A stretch of DNA of 64,000 nucleotides. It comes from Orientia tsutsugamushi. Its GTDB lineage: Bacteria > Pseudomonadota > Alphaproteobacteria > Rickettsiales > Rickettsiaceae. The stretch lies in the NCBI RefSeq assembly GCF_900327275.1, contig NZ_LS398548.1, positions 2,108,001 through 2,172,000 of the forward strand. Direction: 5' to 3'. Below, one piece after another: positions 1-10,864 of this stretch (its first letter is position 1; each line of letters starts with the position of its first letter). The position numbers were made by a program, and so were the translations under genes. The notes under the pieces were generated by a model. It worked only from the letters and a program-made list of their open reading frames with translations. It did no database searches and was not told the origin of the DNA.

Positions 1-926
1 AAGACTCCGTATTCATCAATTACTAATGCTATATTACTATATTTCTGCTTAAACTTACCTAGTTGATTAGTTACCAAAGCATTTTCCGGAATAAACCATG
101 GATCAGCTATCAGCTCATTTAATTTGATATTTCGAACATCAAAATTATTAGCGTGCAATTCCTTTATTAAATCACGAACATATAATATACCTACAATATT
201 TTCGCTACTTTCCTTCCATATAGGTATTCTAGAGTACTGTAGAGCAATTGCTTTAGCAACAAATTCTTCTATTGGTAAGTCAAAATTAATAGTACACATT
301 TTACTTCTATGTACCATAATTTGTGATACTTCCATATCCTTAATATCTAATACTCCGCCAAGCATATCTCGATCCATTTTATCAAACACATTACCTTCCT
401 GATGTTGGTGCTCAATTAATCCTCTAATTTCCTCTGTACCAGAAACCTTACTAACAAGGTTAATATTAAAAAGCCAACAAATAAAGTTAATAATACGAGA
501 CAAAGAGTAACTTACAGGAGCTAAAATTGTTGAAAGTACTTGAATAACATCAACGGCCAATAAAGCTATTGTTTCAGCTTTAGAAACTGCAATTGCTTTT
601 GGGACCACTTCAGCAAATACTATTATTATGCCTGACATTACAATAGATGAAATAATAGTTCCTAGTTCTTTATAAATTGCTATTGCAATGCTAGTACCAA
701 CAGTAGTTGCAACTGTATTTACAATACTATTAGCAGTAAGCAACGTACTGATAACTTGCTCCTTATTTTTCATTAATTTTAGCAGTAAATCTGTTTTTAG
801 AATACCTTTAGATTTTAGTTGCTGTACTTTACCTATAGATGTTGCAGTCACAGCTGTTTCAATAGCTGATAAAACTGAAGAAAAAAGAACTAATAAGATT
901 ACAATTATTGTTTCTAATATATACAT
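1..926 (-). CDS. HlyC/CorC-family (DUF21-CBS) membrane protein, 3' end outside window
   Basis: The minus strand is open from an ATG at 926 to the window edge, giving about 308 visible residues. The first 120 or so are strongly hydrophobic (start MYILETIIVILLVLF, then an SAIETAVTA segment and an E-V-V-P-K-A motif), which fits the DUF21/CNNM transmembrane domain. A soluble part follows that fits a CBS pair (segments around QIMVHRSKM, RIPIW and GILYVRDL), and the frame is still open at IALVIDEYGV, a typical second-CBS ending. Members of this family (CorC, HlyC, rickettsial TlyC-like proteins) are linked to divalent cation efflux. TlyC-like names imply haemolysis, which cannot be judged here. The C-terminal CorC/HlyC domain would lie to the left of the window. 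Plus-strand open frames over the same bases are shadows. Confidence 0.8.
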   Translation of the reverse strand, partial: MYILETIIVILLVLFSSVLSAIETAVTATSIGKVQQLKSKGILKTDLLLKLMKNKEQVISTLLTANSIVNTVATTVGTSIAIAIYKELGTIISSIVMSGIIIVFAEVVPKAIAVSKAETIALLAVDVIQVLSTILAPVSYSLSRIINFICWLFNINLVSKVSGTEEIRGLIEHQHQEGNVFDKMDRDMLGGVLDIKDMEVSQIMVHRSKMCTINFDLPIEEFVAKAIALQYSRIPIWKESSENIVGILYVRDLIKELHANNFDVRNIKLNELIADPWFIPENALVTNQLGKFKQKYSNIALVIDEYGV

Positions 927-1099
927 AATTTTAATTAATTATCACAATACTTAATGGTTTGGTATATTTTATATTAAAAAATATTACATAAACACTTTAG
1001 CAAAAATTGCTACTTATATTTTTTAATGTTATAGAAGTTAATTTATCTCATAAACAATCTTGAATTACTACTTTTACTCTAATTTAACATTTATTTTTT

Positions 1100-1561
1100 A
1101 TTTCATAATTAGAAATCTATAGTTAGGATAGCAGCATAGAGAGAAATTGAGATGTTGGAACCTATCGACAAACTTATAGAAAGGATAAGAGCGAATTGTC
1201 AAGCTACAACGAAAGCGAACACATATGTGGCTCTGAAAGTGATAAGTCCCAAAGGCTGAGCTAGTGACCGTATAGCGAAAGCAGAATGCTTAACTGAAAA
1301 CTAACTGATACAGTTGAACACTGTAGCTGAGTGGCAGTGGTAGCATGATAATAAGAATATATTAAGTAACTGGAGAAGTTTTACTCATTCCAGAAAGAAA
1401 GATTCTAGAGCAATGTAGATTCTATACTAGTAAACTATGAAATAAATTGAAAATGAGAGGATGACGGAGTAGCGTGTATTAGAAATGAAGCATAGTAATG
1501 CCTGTAGAGCAAAGGCGCAATACTGATAACATTATTCTAACAACAAGGGAGATAATGACGA
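1100..1561 (+). mobile_element. Decayed group II intron, 5' RNA part
   Basis: This stretch has no open frame. It is less AT-rich than its surroundings and has the short purine-rich repeats and GNRA-like segments of a group II intron RNA (for example GTGATAAGTCC, AAAGGCTGAG, TAGCGAAAGC). It lies directly upstream of a reverse-transcriptase remnant in the same orientation, which is where intron domains I-III are found. The 5' boundary is an estimate, because the exon junction and domain V could not be placed. Self-splicing is unlikely given the decayed ORF. Confidence 0.55.
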
Positions 1562-2039
1562 ATGATAAAAACATCTATAGAATTACAAGATCTGAAAAAG
1601 AAAATATACATCAAAGCTAAAGCTGAAAAGTAATTGCAATTTTGTGGATTATATGTACATGTATATAAGATAGAAACACTTAGATAAGCCTACAAGATTG
1701 CTAAGAATAATAAGGGAGTGCTAAGAATAGATTGCGTTATCTTTGAAATGATAGAGTTAGCTGTGGTTGAAACAATTTCTAGAAAATATATAAACAGCAT
1801 TGCAAGCCAAAAGCTATTATCTACAAAGGGAAAGAGTTAAGATAATCCCTAAAGATACTGGAAATAAAATGAGAAATCTATCTATACCAACTACCAAAGA
1901 TAGAGTGGTAGAAGGAGCACTAAAGCTTATTTTAGAACCAATATTTAAAGCTAATTTTCAACCTGAATCATATAGATATTGCTCTAAACGAACTGCAGCT
2001 GAGGCTATAGAAACAGTTACAATATCAGCAATCAAATAG
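1562..2039 (+). pseudogene. Group II intron reverse transcriptase/maturase (LtrA type), fragment
   Basis: An ATG at 1562 opens a 23-codon frame that stops at 1631. Matching sequence continues in other frames (KIETL, YKIAKNNKG) into an open stretch at 1800-2039 containing LSIPTTKDRVVEGALKLI and EPIFKANFQPESYRYC. These correspond to the conserved start of the RT domain in LtrA-type proteins (usual form: GIPTIRDRVVQ, then LEPIFE and F-Y-S-G-F-R-P). Here the normal GFRP is replaced by RYCSKR, and everything past RT motif 2, including the catalytic YADD, is missing. The protein is therefore dead: several frameshifts or stops, and only about a third of the usual 400-600 residues. Confidence 0.8.
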
Positions 2040-2138
2040 ATACTTAATTTATAACAATTTATTGATATATTGATAGCAATAAGATGATATAATAATATTA
2101 ATTATATCACATAAATAATATATGGAGTATTGTGTAAT

Positions 2139-2780
2139 ATGACTTTTTCTAAAACTGCTAATCAAATAGGTTATCCGTTTAAATTAATGGAGTTGCCATA
2201 TTCTAAAAATTCAATGGAGCAATATATATCTAGTGAAGCATTTGATTACCATCATGGTAAGCACCATGCTGCTTATGTTAATAACTTAAATAGATTGCTT
2301 GAACATAAAACTGAACTACAGCAAAAATCGTTAGAAGATATTATCTTAACTTCCTTTAATTGCGAAGGAAGCAAAGCTATATTTAATAACGCAGCACAAA
2401 TTTGGAATCATAATTTTTTTTGGCATTCGATATGCAATAATAATGCAACTAAACCTGAAGGAAATTTTTTACAAAAAATCAATCAAGATTTTGGTAGCTA
2501 TGAAAATTTTACTAATCAATTTCAAGAGCTAGCACTTGCACAATTTGGTAGTGGTTGGGTCTGGTTGATATCTGAAAATGGCAAGCTAAAAATTATAACA
2601 ACATCTAATGCTGAATTGCCAATAATTTATAATCAAATACCGTTATTAACTTGTGATGTATGGGAACATTCTTATTATATTGATTATCGTAATAATAGGG
2701 CAAAATATTTACAACAGTTTATAGAGCATTTAGCAAATTGGCGATTTGCTGAACAAAATTTTTTGAATTCTATTAAGTGA
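2139..2780 (+). CDS. sodB: Superoxide dismutase, iron type
   Basis: Converts superoxide to hydrogen peroxide and oxygen in the cytosol. The 213-residue protein has the usual two-domain Fe/Mn-SOD length and all four metal ligands: H38 (in DYHHGKHH), H91 (in WNHNFFW), D173 and H177 (in DVWEHSYY). Q87 in FNNAAQIWNH is the glutamine position typical of the iron form. The ATG at 2139 is preferred because GGAG at 2124-2127 lies about 11 bases upstream. A TTG three codons earlier would be only 2 bases from it. It stands alone, on the same strand as sucA 40 bases downstream, and may be cotranscribed with it. Fe rather than Mn use is an inference from sequence. Confidence 0.95.
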   Translation: MTFSKTANQIGYPFKLMELPYSKNSMEQYISSEAFDYHHGKHHAAYVNNLNRLLEHKTELQQKSLEDIILTSFNCEGSKAIFNNAAQIWNHNFFWHSICNNNATKPEGNFLQKINQDFGSYENFTNQFQELALAQFGSGWVWLISENGKLKIITTSNAELPIIYNQIPLLTCDVWEHSYYIDYRNNRAKYLQQFIEHLANWRFAEQNFLNSIK

Positions 2781-2820
2781 ATAAAGTAAAAATAAATTAA
2801 GTAGATTAAAAGAGGGCTAT

Positions 2821-5712
2821 GTGAGCAGCTGTAATTCTGTAAATCAAAGTTTTTTATTTAGACAAAATGCTGAGTATATTGAGAATTTATATCAAAAATA
2901 TCTTAAAAATCCAGCTTCTATAGATAGCAGTTGGATTACTTTTTTTCAAGAATATTATCGTAATGAGTATGAACATCATATTGTTGTTACTGATAAATCT
3001 GAACTTAATTACAACAATTTTAGTTACAAGTTAGCATCTAATAATGGTGTAGGAAGTGCTATATCTTCAACCACAAACAAATTAGATGATTTTGATAGTG
3101 ATAAGGATCTGCTTAAGTTGAAGCAGCTGCAAATTCAGCAATTAATTGCAGTTTATCGAGCTAATGGGCATTTATGCGCTAAACTTGATCCTTTGAATTT
3201 GCGTGAGCAAAAAACTAAAGAACAAGCTCATCTTAGTTTAAACTATTTTGGGTTATCAGAGTTTGATCTTGATAAAAACTTTCATTTTACACTATATAAC
3301 AATTTTGCTCAAGTATCAAATTTAAGAACATTAATTAGTCAATTAGAACAAATTTATTGCGGTAATATTGCTGTTGAGTTTAATCATTTAACAGATCGTG
3401 ATGAAATTGATTGGTTGTATGATCAATTGGAGCAAGCATCTTTAAATTTAAATGATAATATCGACAGAAAGTTATTATTAAAAAACTTAATATCAATTAC
3501 AGGATTTGAAGAATTTTTGCACACAAAATTTGTAGGTGCAAAACGTTTTTCTATTCAAGGAGCTGAAGCATCAATAGCTGCAGTTATTGCAGCTATTGAA
3601 CAAGCTATTGATTATTGTATAAAAGAAGTAGTAATTGGTATGGCTCATAGGGGAAGGTTAGTTACCTTAGCTGAGGTAGCTAAGAAACCGCATTATGCTA
3701 TAATATCAGAATTTATGAATGAAGTTCATATAAATGATAAAAATATTTCAGGTGATGTTAAATACCATATGGGGTATTTTGGCGTATATACTGGTAAAAA
3801 TAATAATATTAAAATATCATTAACTCCTAATCCTTCTCATCTTGAAGCAGTAAATTCAGTAGTTGCAGGTAAAGTTAGGGCAAAGCAAGACGATTTGAAT
3901 GATATTAATCGTAAGCAAGTTATGGGAATTCTGATTCATGGTGATGCTGCTTTTAGCGGGCAGGGAGTTGTAGCAGAAAGCTTGCTATTATCAGCACTTA
4001 AACCTTATACTGCTGGAGGTATACTGCACTATATCATTAATAATCAGATAGGGTTTACTGCTAACACTGATGAAATTTATCCAGGGCAATATACCACTGA
4101 AGTAGCTAAAACTATTAAAGCGCCTATTTTCCATGTTAACGGAGATGATCCAGAGTCAGTCCTGAAAGTAACAGCAATTGCTATGGCATATAGGCAAAAA
4201 TTTGCTAAAGATGTTGTTATAGATATAATTTGTTATCGTAAATATGGGCATAATGAAGGCGATGAGCCAATGTTTACTCAAGCTTCAATGTATAATGTTA
4301 TTAAAAATAAAGTAAGTGTTACAGAACTCTATGCTCAAAACCTGGTTAATCAGAAATTCATACTTGAATCTGATTATCAAGATATGAAAAATCAATTTAA
4401 AAATTTCTTGAATGAGCAGTTTGAGCTAGCAAAAACTTATCAACCAACTCTACCGTTAAATGATAATAACAATACATACCAGACAACTGAGATTAATTCA
4501 GAAGAATATGGAAAAATACTAACTGGAGTAAAAAAAGAGATTTTATTAGCACTTAATCACAAATTATGTATTATTCCACCTGAATTTGCTGTTCATTCAC
4601 GATTAAAAAAATTACTGAGTGACCGTTTAAATAAGGTAGCTACTAATGAACAAATTGATTGGGCAACAGCTGAGCAATTAGCTTTTGCTAGCTTATTGAC
4701 TGAAAAAATTCCAATAAGATTAACTGGACAGGATGCAATACGTGGAACTTTTTCTCATAGACATGCAGTATTATATAGTCAATTGAATCAGAGTAATTAT
4801 ATTCCTCTTAATCATTTATCTTCAGATCAAGCATATTTTCAAGTAGCTAATAGTCCATTATCTGAATATGCAGTACTTGGGTTTGAGTATGGTTACTCGC
4901 TAGTTAATTCTATGCAGTTAGTGATATGGGAAGCGCAATTTGGTGATTTTGCAAATGGAGCTCAAATAATCTTTGACCAATTTATTAGCTCGGCTGAAAC
5001 AAAATGGCAAATGAAGAGTAATATAGTTTTGTTATTGCCTCATGGATATGAAGGGCAGGGGCCAGAGCATAGTTCAGCTAGAATTGAAAGATATTTACAG
5101 CTAGCAGTTAATAATAATATTCAAGTAGTATATCCAACTACTCCGGCATCATTTTTTCATTTATTGCGCAGGCAAATTATTGGTAAAATTTTTAAACCTT
5201 TAATAGTTATGTCACCAAAATCATTATTAAGACATAAGTTGGTGTTATCAAGTCTAACTGACTTAGGACCTCAAAGCTATTTTCAGACAATAATTGATGA
5301 GATTGATCCATCTATTCAAGGAAAAATCAAGAAAGTAATTATCTGTAGTGGTAAATTGTTTTATGATCTTTATGAGTTTAGAAATAAAAATAAAATTACA
5401 AATGTCGCAATTATTAGAATAGAACAATATTTTCCTTTTCCAACTCAGTCATTATCTACAATTTTGGCAAAATATTCAGTATGTGACGAAATTATATGGT
5501 GTCAAGAAGAACCGCAAAATATGGGAGCTTGGACGTTTATTAAGCCTTATTTAGAAGATGTTATTGATAAAGCTAAAAAACATATTAAATTAAAGTATAT
5601 TGGCCGAGATAGTGCTTCAGCTCCTGCAGTAGGATATAATAATCTTCATAATAAGCAGCAGCAAGAATTAATACGGTGTGCTTTTAGTATAGATATAGGA
5701 GAAAGAACATAA
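2821..5712 (+). CDS. sucA: 2-oxoglutarate dehydrogenase E1 component
   Basis: Thiamine-diphosphate-dependent decarboxylase that starts the 2-oxoglutarate dehydrogenase complex of the TCA cycle. At 963 residues it has the full length of bacterial SucA (about 930). The N-terminal lead [19 protein letters not shown] with the S-W-x-x-F-F segment is the usual E2-binding region. The centre carries [26 protein letters not shown] and [11 protein letters not shown]. The C-terminal transketolase-like part has [13 protein letters not shown]-like residues ([19 protein letters not shown]) and the end motif [13 protein letters not shown]. Translation starts at GTG 2821, with an AGAGG stretch just upstream. 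The stop codon overlaps the sucB start (TAATG), so the two are translationally coupled. Confidence 0.96.
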   Translation: MSSCNSVNQSFLFRQNAEYIENLYQKYLKNPASIDSSWITFFQEYYRNEYEHHIVVTDKSELNYNNFSYKLASNNGVGSAISSTTNKLDDFDSDKDLLKLKQLQIQQLIAVYRANGHLCAKLDPLNLREQKTKEQAHLSLNYFGLSEFDLDKNFHFTLYNNFAQVSNLRTLISQLEQIYCGNIAVEFNHLTDRDEIDWLYDQLEQASLNLNDNIDRKLLLKNLISITGFEEFLHTKFVGAKRFSIQGAEASIAAVIAAIEQAIDYCIKEVVIGMAHRGRLVTLAEVAKKPHYAIISEFMNEVHINDKNISGDVKYHMGYFGVYTGKNNNIKISLTPNPSHLEAVNSVVAGKVRAKQDDLNDINRKQVMGILIHGDAAFSGQGVVAESLLLSALKPYTAGGILHYIINNQIGFTANTDEIYPGQYTTEVAKTIKAPIFHVNGDDPESVLKVTAIAMAYRQKFAKDVVIDIICYRKYGHNEGDEPMFTQASMYNVIKNKVSVTELYAQNLVNQKFILESDYQDMKNQFKNFLNEQFELAKTYQPTLPLNDNNNTYQTTEINSEEYGKILTGVKKEILLALNHKLCIIPPEFAVHSRLKKLLSDRLNKVATNEQIDWATAEQLAFASLLTEKIPIRLTGQDAIRGTFSHRHAVLYSQLNQSNYIPLNHLSSDQAYFQVANSPLSEYAVLGFEYGYSLVNSMQLVIWEAQFGDFANGAQIIFDQFISSAETKWQMKSNIVLLLPHGYEGQGPEHSSARIERYLQLAVNNNIQVVYPTTPASFFHLLRRQIIGKIFKPLIVMSPKSLLRHKLVLSSLTDLGPQSYFQTIIDEIDPSIQGKIKKVIICSGKLFYDLYEFRNKNKITNVAIIRIEQYFPFPTQSLSTILAKYSVCDEIIWCQEEPQNMGAWTFIKPYLEDVIDKAKKHIKLKYIGRDSASAPAVGYNNLHNKQQQELIRCAFSIDIGERT

Positions 5713-6989
5713 TGAAAGAAACAAATCAGGACACAAATATAGTATTACCATCACTTGGAGAGTCAGTGTCAACAGGAACAATATCTAAATGGCATAAAAA
5801 AGAAGGTGATATAGTCGCACTAGATGAGAAAATAGTAGAGGTGGAAAGTGACAAAGTAGGAATAGATATTAACGCTAATGTACCTGGGAAAATAACTAAA
5901 ATTCTAAAAAACGAAGGAGATAATGTTGAAGTTGGAGAAGTAATTTGCATTATTAGATCAGATGTTTCACAGAAAGAAATTTATAGCAGTAAAAGTAGTG
6001 ATACTGATATAACTCTATCAAGTTGCGAAAATATTATTTCTTCTAATAAATTGTCTCCTGCGGTTGCTAAAATGGTAGCAGAGCATAAAATCAATCCTGA
6101 GAATATTAGTGGTAGTGGAAAAAATAATAGAATTACAAAAGGTGATATTATTAATGTTATAGATTCAAACTTAAATAATAACAATATAACATCAACAAAT
6201 GATATACAAACTCAGCAATTACAGATACCAACATTAATACGTGATACATCAACGCAAACAGCATCAGTGTTAACTGCTGTAAAAGCTAGTAGAACAATAG
6301 AACGAGTAAAAATGACTAGATTGAGACGTACTATTGCTCAACGCTTAAAAGATTCTCAAAACAATGCTGCCATTCTATCTACCTTTAATGAAGTTGATAT
6401 GTTTAATGTATCAGAATTAAGGAAAAAATATAAAGAAGAATTTGAAAAAAAGCATGAAATTAAACTTGGTTTTATGTCATTTTTTGTTAAAGCAGCAATT
6501 ACAGCTTTACAAGAGCTTCCAATAATTAATGCTCAAGTTGATGGTAATGACATACTATATCATAATTACTGCGATATAGGAGTAGCAGTAAGTACTAGTT
6601 CTGGATTAGTTGTGCCAATAATAAGAAATGCTGAACATCTTTCGTTTGCTGAGATAGAAATGGAAATTTCTCAGTTAGGTAAAAAAGCTAGAGAAGGAAA
6701 TTTATCGATTAATGAACTTAGTGGTGGAACTTTCTCTATTACTAATGGAGGAGTGTTTGGCTCATTGCTGTCAACTCCAATTATTAATCCGCCTCAATCT
6801 GCAATAATGGGAATGCATAAAATACAGGACAGGCCTGTAGTAATTAATGGCACTATACAAATTAGGCCAATGATGTATATAGTATTATCATATGATCACA
6901 GAATTATTGATGGTAAGGAAGCAGTGACATTTTTAACTAAAGTAAAAAGCTATATAGAATCACCAGAAAGGCTATTGCTTAATATTTAA
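5712..6989 (+). CDS. sucB: Dihydrolipoamide succinyltransferase, E2 of 2-oxoglutarate dehydrogenase
   Basis: Transfers the succinyl group from E1 to CoA. Domain order over 425 residues: a lipoyl domain (about 8-82) with the lipoylated lysine K48 in VEVESDKVG; an Asn/Ser-rich linker; a peripheral subunit-binding domain (about 117-153, starting [12 protein letters not shown]); a second linker rich in Thr and Gln; and a 2-oxoacid acyltransferase core from about residue 195. The core ends with the catalytic [12 protein letters not shown]. The ATG overlaps the sucA stop by one base. The E3 subunit (lpd) is not in the window. No defect seen. Confidence 0.96.
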   Translation: MKETNQDTNIVLPSLGESVSTGTISKWHKKEGDIVALDEKIVEVESDKVGIDINANVPGKITKILKNEGDNVEVGEVICIIRSDVSQKEIYSSKSSDTDITLSSCENIISSNKLSPAVAKMVAEHKINPENISGSGKNNRITKGDIINVIDSNLNNNNITSTNDIQTQQLQIPTLIRDTSTQTASVLTAVKASRTIERVKMTRLRRTIAQRLKDSQNNAAILSTFNEVDMFNVSELRKKYKEEFEKKHEIKLGFMSFFVKAAITALQELPIINAQVDGNDILYHNYCDIGVAVSTSSGLVVPIIRNAEHLSFAEIEMEISQLGKKAREGNLSINELSGGTFSITNGGVFGSLLSTPIINPPQSAIMGMHKIQDRPVVINGTIQIRPMMYIVLSYDHRIIDGKEAVTFLTKVKSYIESPERLLLNI

Positions 6990-6994
6990 TTTTT

Positions 6995-8473
6995 ATGAAA
7001 AAGAAAATAACTATTGTTATTATAGTATTAGTAGCTTTAATAACTGTTAATTTTGCTGCTGATGGATGCGGAGAAAAGTCTATGGTATTATCTAATTTTG
7101 AATTAGCAGCAAGTAGGCTAGGGTTTAATGGTTACAAAACGTTAAATTTAACAGTAAGTGCAACAGAACATCAAGAAGCTCTGTTGAATGTACTACAAAT
7201 AGCTGGTTATTTTCATTCAGAACAATTGTGGCAAGCTATTAATGCTTTGAAAGTCAAAGATCCTGTGGCAACTTTTAAGCAGATATATTCTGTTGTAAAA
7301 GCGTCTGGAGCTAATCAAGATGATCCTAGTAAGTTTGACGCTAAAATATTACGTAAAAATTTTGGAGAAGGCACAGAGTTAGATGTACAAGATATTATGG
7401 ACTTAATTCTTTATTTAGCCCAATATGCTTTTAATAGGAAATTTGGTCAAGAACGTGATGAAGTAGTTGTGCAGAATTGGATGACAAAGTATAAAGATGA
7501 GTATTTGAAAGAAGCCGAAATTTTACAACTCATAGATCGCGAGATTCCAAAATATAAAAATTATGATGTAGCTTGGATTGCTGGTGCATCTCGCTTCAAT
7601 ATGATAACACGTATCATAGACTACTACTATGCAATATCAAAGTATAATATTAAAATCAATAGTAATGTAGCAGTATTAACAGGAGATCGCGAATTGTGGG
7701 CTAATATTGATGGTGTTGTACCTACAGTTTCGGAAAAGCTAATACATGCTTATCAAACAAACTTAAATTTGGATCTGTTAAACATAGATAATTCAGACAT
7801 AAAACGTGTTGATGAAGGCAAAGAATATATTCTTGGGTTAGCTAAAAAATATCACATAAAGTTAAATTCATCATCTCCTTTTATTCAATATACTAATTTA
7901 AGTGAATGTCCTGCTGGGTGTTTTCCAAATAGGCTATATCCGAATTATATAGAAAGTGGTGGTATAAGACTGAATGAGGCTTTAATGGTGCGTGATTTAA
8001 CAGATACTATTTTTAGTTCTAAAGTTATTACTATAATTGATGAGACAGTTGGTGTAGATTCATATAGACCTACGACAGAAAGTACTGTACGTGATGCAAC
8101 AGTAAAATTTCTTGAGAAGGTTATTAATACAAATGACTATGTAAATAAAAAAGAATTTATTATCTTGTTTCAGAGTAATAATCCGTTTATTTTACGGCAA
8201 ACTATTGCTACACAAAGACAAGTTAATGAGGTAGTGGACTATTATAATAAGTTGTATGGTAAAGAGTATTCAATACAAGTTGATGGCATAGGCTATAAGT
8301 GTAAAGCAGATGTATCGATAATTCATTCTGAGTTTGCAGCACTGATATTAGAAAAATGGAAGGATGCTACTAATAAAAATAAAGGCCTGTCCTCAAAACG
8401 ATCTATCAATGATTTACAATTTCAGACTCGAAGCCATTTCACAACAATTTTACCTATGCTTGCTATTTCTTAA
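6995..8473 (+). CDS. Exported protein of unknown function
   Basis: I do not recognise the family. The 492-residue protein starts only 5 bases after sucB. It begins with a clear Sec signal (MKKKITIVIIVLVALITVNFAADG), probably cleaved near residue 22. The mature part is mixed alpha/beta with no other membrane segment. Possibly useful motifs are WIAGASRFNMITRIIDYY, AVLTGDRELWANIDG, a cysteine pair in SECPAGCFPN, and FIILFQSNNPFILRQ. The order (motif with G-A-S-R, then T-G-D-R-E-L-W, then a late Asn/Gln-rich strand) recalls YdcF/DUF218-like proteins, but that resemblance is too weak to name it. Operon position behind sucAB is probably coincidental to function. It is full-length and uninterrupted, so it is likely maintained. 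Confidence 0.75.
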   Translation: MKKKITIVIIVLVALITVNFAADGCGEKSMVLSNFELAASRLGFNGYKTLNLTVSATEHQEALLNVLQIAGYFHSEQLWQAINALKVKDPVATFKQIYSVVKASGANQDDPSKFDAKILRKNFGEGTELDVQDIMDLILYLAQYAFNRKFGQERDEVVVQNWMTKYKDEYLKEAEILQLIDREIPKYKNYDVAWIAGASRFNMITRIIDYYYAISKYNIKINSNVAVLTGDRELWANIDGVVPTVSEKLIHAYQTNLNLDLLNIDNSDIKRVDEGKEYILGLAKKYHIKLNSSSPFIQYTNLSECPAGCFPNRLYPNYIESGGIRLNEALMVRDLTDTIFSSKVITIIDETVGVDSYRPTTESTVRDATVKFLEKVINTNDYVNKKEFIILFQSNNPFILRQTIATQRQVNEVVDYYNKLYGKEYSIQVDGIGYKCKADVSIIHSEFAALILEKWKDATNKNKGLSSKRSINDLQFQTRSHFTTILPMLAIS

Positions 8474-8765
8474 TAACCAAGTTGTTAGCTGTTAACATGA
8501 CATCTTATGTAGTATATACAAAATAAGAAGTTGGTGTGTTAATACTTGACAATCTGACATATTCTGCCAAAATGCTGGTATATTCTTCTTAGGAATAAAT
8601 GAAAGGTTACCATAATTTTACTTTATTATAATTTACTCAATTAGGGCAAAGTTTTGTCTTCTAAATATCAATGCATTATTTATTTTACAGAAATATTGAC
8701 GATTACTTTCTATCATAATCATTGTAGATCAACAAATAATAGTTTAACAATTTGGTTAAAGTTTT

Positions 8766-10067
8766 ATGTATAAAAATAAGTATAGGTTTGTCTTTCTTGC
8801 AGCAATATTTGGAAATATATTAGAGTATTTTGACTATACGCTATATACAATTTTTGTATTACAATTGGGGCAAGCCTTTTTTCCAAAAAGTTCTGAATTT
8901 GTGCAAGTAATCTCAGCCTTATCGCTATTTGCTGTAGGCTTTCTTGCTAGGCCTATAGGAGGAATATTTTTTGGTTATATTGGTGATAAGTATGGTAGAA
9001 AAACATCTTTAGTTATATCAATGTTAGGCATGACAATTCCTACTTTTATAATAGGATTAATTCCAACTTTTAGCCAAATTGGCTATCTAGCACCACTTAC
9101 ACTAGCATTATTGCGGTTAATGCAAGGGCTATGCTTAAGCGGTGAGGGAGCAGGAACAGCTATTTTTGTTCTAGAACACCAACATAATTTAAAACCAGGA
9201 TTAGTTACAGGGTTGGTACATGGGTCCAATACTGCAGGGATGCTACTAGCTGCTCTGGTAGGAATAATAGTTGAAAATTATTATTCTGATATTGCGGATG
9301 CTTGGAGAATAGCATTTTTACTAGGTGGTATTTTGGGGTTAATAGGACTCTATATACGGGTGAAAGTTGCTGAAACTCCAGTGTTTTTAGAATTAGTCAA
9401 AAAGAGGAATATATTAAAATATCCACTAATTAATGTTATTAAAACTGCTAAACATAAAATGTTGATAACTTTCTGTGTTGGTGGAGTAACAAGTAGTATT
9501 GTATATCTTGTTAAGAGTGTTAATGTTTTCTATAAAACTATATTACATTTTAATAACAGCAGTGCTTTATATTATTTGTTTTATACTTCTTGTGTTTTAA
9601 TGATTTGTATGCCAATATCTGGTGCTATTTCTGATTTTTATGGTCGAACTAAAGTAATGATATGCTCAGTTGCTGCTACAGTAATTGCAGCAGTTGCAGT
9701 TTTTTTTCTTATGTCATCAGATATTATGTGGCATCAACTTTTAGGATTGACTGGCCTTGGTATCCTTGCAGGAGGAGTATCAGGGGTATCTTATATATTT
9801 ATAATTTCATTATTTACTCCTGAACAACGATTTACTGGTATAGCTTTTAGTTTTAACTTAGGTAATGCTATATTTGGTGGTACTGCTCCAACAATTACAA
9901 CTTGGTTAGCCGGAACAATAAAACATAATTATGGTCCAACACTTGGGCATATTGCACCAGCTTTTTATATTATGACTACTTCAACAATTTTTTTGTTGAT
10001 AATGTATTTTACATATCACTGGATCAAGGAGTATGATAATCAACAAAATTTCAGCAATAAGCATTAA
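8766..10067 (+). CDS. MFS transporter, proline/betaine (ProP)-like
   Basis: A 433-residue inner-membrane protein with about 12 predicted transmembrane segments. The family loop between segments 2 and 3 is present (GYIGDKYGRKTSLV), as is an upstream ARPIGGIFFG. These are typical of the metabolite:H+ symporter branch that includes ProP and ShiA. Segment 1 begins ILEYFDYTLYTIF, also common in this branch. Rickettsiales carry many ProP-like paralogues, which import host osmolytes or metabolites; the substrate cannot be deduced here. The ATG at 8766 follows an AT-rich 290-base gap with no gene. Confidence 0.85.
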   Translation: MYKNKYRFVFLAAIFGNILEYFDYTLYTIFVLQLGQAFFPKSSEFVQVISALSLFAVGFLARPIGGIFFGYIGDKYGRKTSLVISMLGMTIPTFIIGLIPTFSQIGYLAPLTLALLRLMQGLCLSGEGAGTAIFVLEHQHNLKPGLVTGLVHGSNTAGMLLAALVGIIVENYYSDIADAWRIAFLLGGILGLIGLYIRVKVAETPVFLELVKKRNILKYPLINVIKTAKHKMLITFCVGGVTSSIVYLVKSVNVFYKTILHFNNSSALYYLFYTSCVLMICMPISGAISDFYGRTKVMICSVAATVIAAVAVFFLMSSDIMWHQLLGLTGLGILAGGVSGVSYIFIISLFTPEQRFTGIAFSFNLGNAIFGGTAPTITTWLAGTIKHNYGPTLGHIAPAFYIMTTSTIFLLIMYFTYHWIKEYDNQQNFSNKH

Positions 10068-10133
10068 AATTTGCACTTAGCAGTGTGCTTTCTTATATAC
10101 AAGACCTCATGATTTAAAAAGCTAAGAGTATTG

Positions 10134-10472
10134 ATGATAAGTAGTTACAATTTAGGAATATTAGCTGAATGGTTAATAATTGCTAGATACAGTGTTAGAT
10201 TATACTCTTTCATAGCTCATAGAATGCGTAATAGTGCTGGTGAAATCGATATTATATGCACTAAAGGTCAAGTTATTGTTTTTATTGAAGTTAAAGCTCG
10301 TAGATCAAATTTTGATAATACTATATGTAATCATCAGCAAATTACTAGAATTAGGAAATCAGCTGAGCTGTACCTTTATTATAATAGGCAATATAGTAAT
10401 TTTGATGTTAGATTTGATTTAGCGATAGTAAGACCAATGCGATGGCCATTAATTATTGAAAATGCATGGTAG
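10134..10472 (+). CDS. YraN/UPF0102-family protein, predicted nuclease fold
   Basis: A small protein (112 residues) with the two family motifs: GEIDIICTKG and VFIEVKARRS. The GEID and EVK residues form the D-(E)xK core of the restriction-endonuclease-like fold. The N-terminal G-x-x-A-E-W segment (LGILAEWLIIA) is also typical. The ATG at 10134 is preferred over the TTG immediately before it, with AAGAG upstream. The usual G-Y/R-N-R block after the first helix has diverged (SVRLYSFIAHRM). Activity and role in this family remain unclear. Confidence 0.8.
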   Translation: MISSYNLGILAEWLIIARYSVRLYSFIAHRMRNSAGEIDIICTKGQVIVFIEVKARRSNFDNTICNHQQITRIRKSAELYLYYNRQYSNFDVRFDLAIVRPMRWPLIIENAW

Positions 10473-10529
10473 CAACACAAAGCTAGATAGTTTCACATCA
10501 TATTGCTCAAGCGTCTTTAAGTTTAATTT

Positions 10530-10752
10530 TCTTTGGTACTAATCTTTTTCTTTTTCAACTTTTGATATAATCTTGTAGAAATTATATATTATAAATAGTA
10601 CACTTTATAATATACTTTTTCATGTTGTGTTATTCCTTTTTTATTTAAAATTTTTTTTATAACTCAACATTCTCTCTTTGTATGACTTTTTTTCATATAC
10701 CTTTTATTTACTACTTTTCATATTTTCCCTTATCCTAATCTGGCGTTTTTAG
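10530..10752 (-). mobile_element. IS982-type fragment, 5' end
   Basis: Matches the first part of the intact IS982 element at 26976-27968 (bases 27771-27968) on the same strand. It keeps the start of the transposase frame in broken form and the terminal repeat CTTATCCTAATCTGGCGTT at 10729-10747. The rest of the element is absent. It fills most of the gap between yraN and cox3; the remaining bases show nothing recognisable. Confidence 0.7.
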
Positions 10753-10864
10753 TGTTAAACTACAGTTGTAATACTTACTCTTTTTGCATTTTAGAATGCT
10801 CATTATATCAAACTTAGGTTATTTAAAGGTATATATTTTTTAGCTGAAATAATTGTTAATATAC

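Noticed and set aside
124-954. Two plus-strand open frames
   Set aside because: Antisense to the HlyC/CorC-type protein, which reads continuously on the minus strand.
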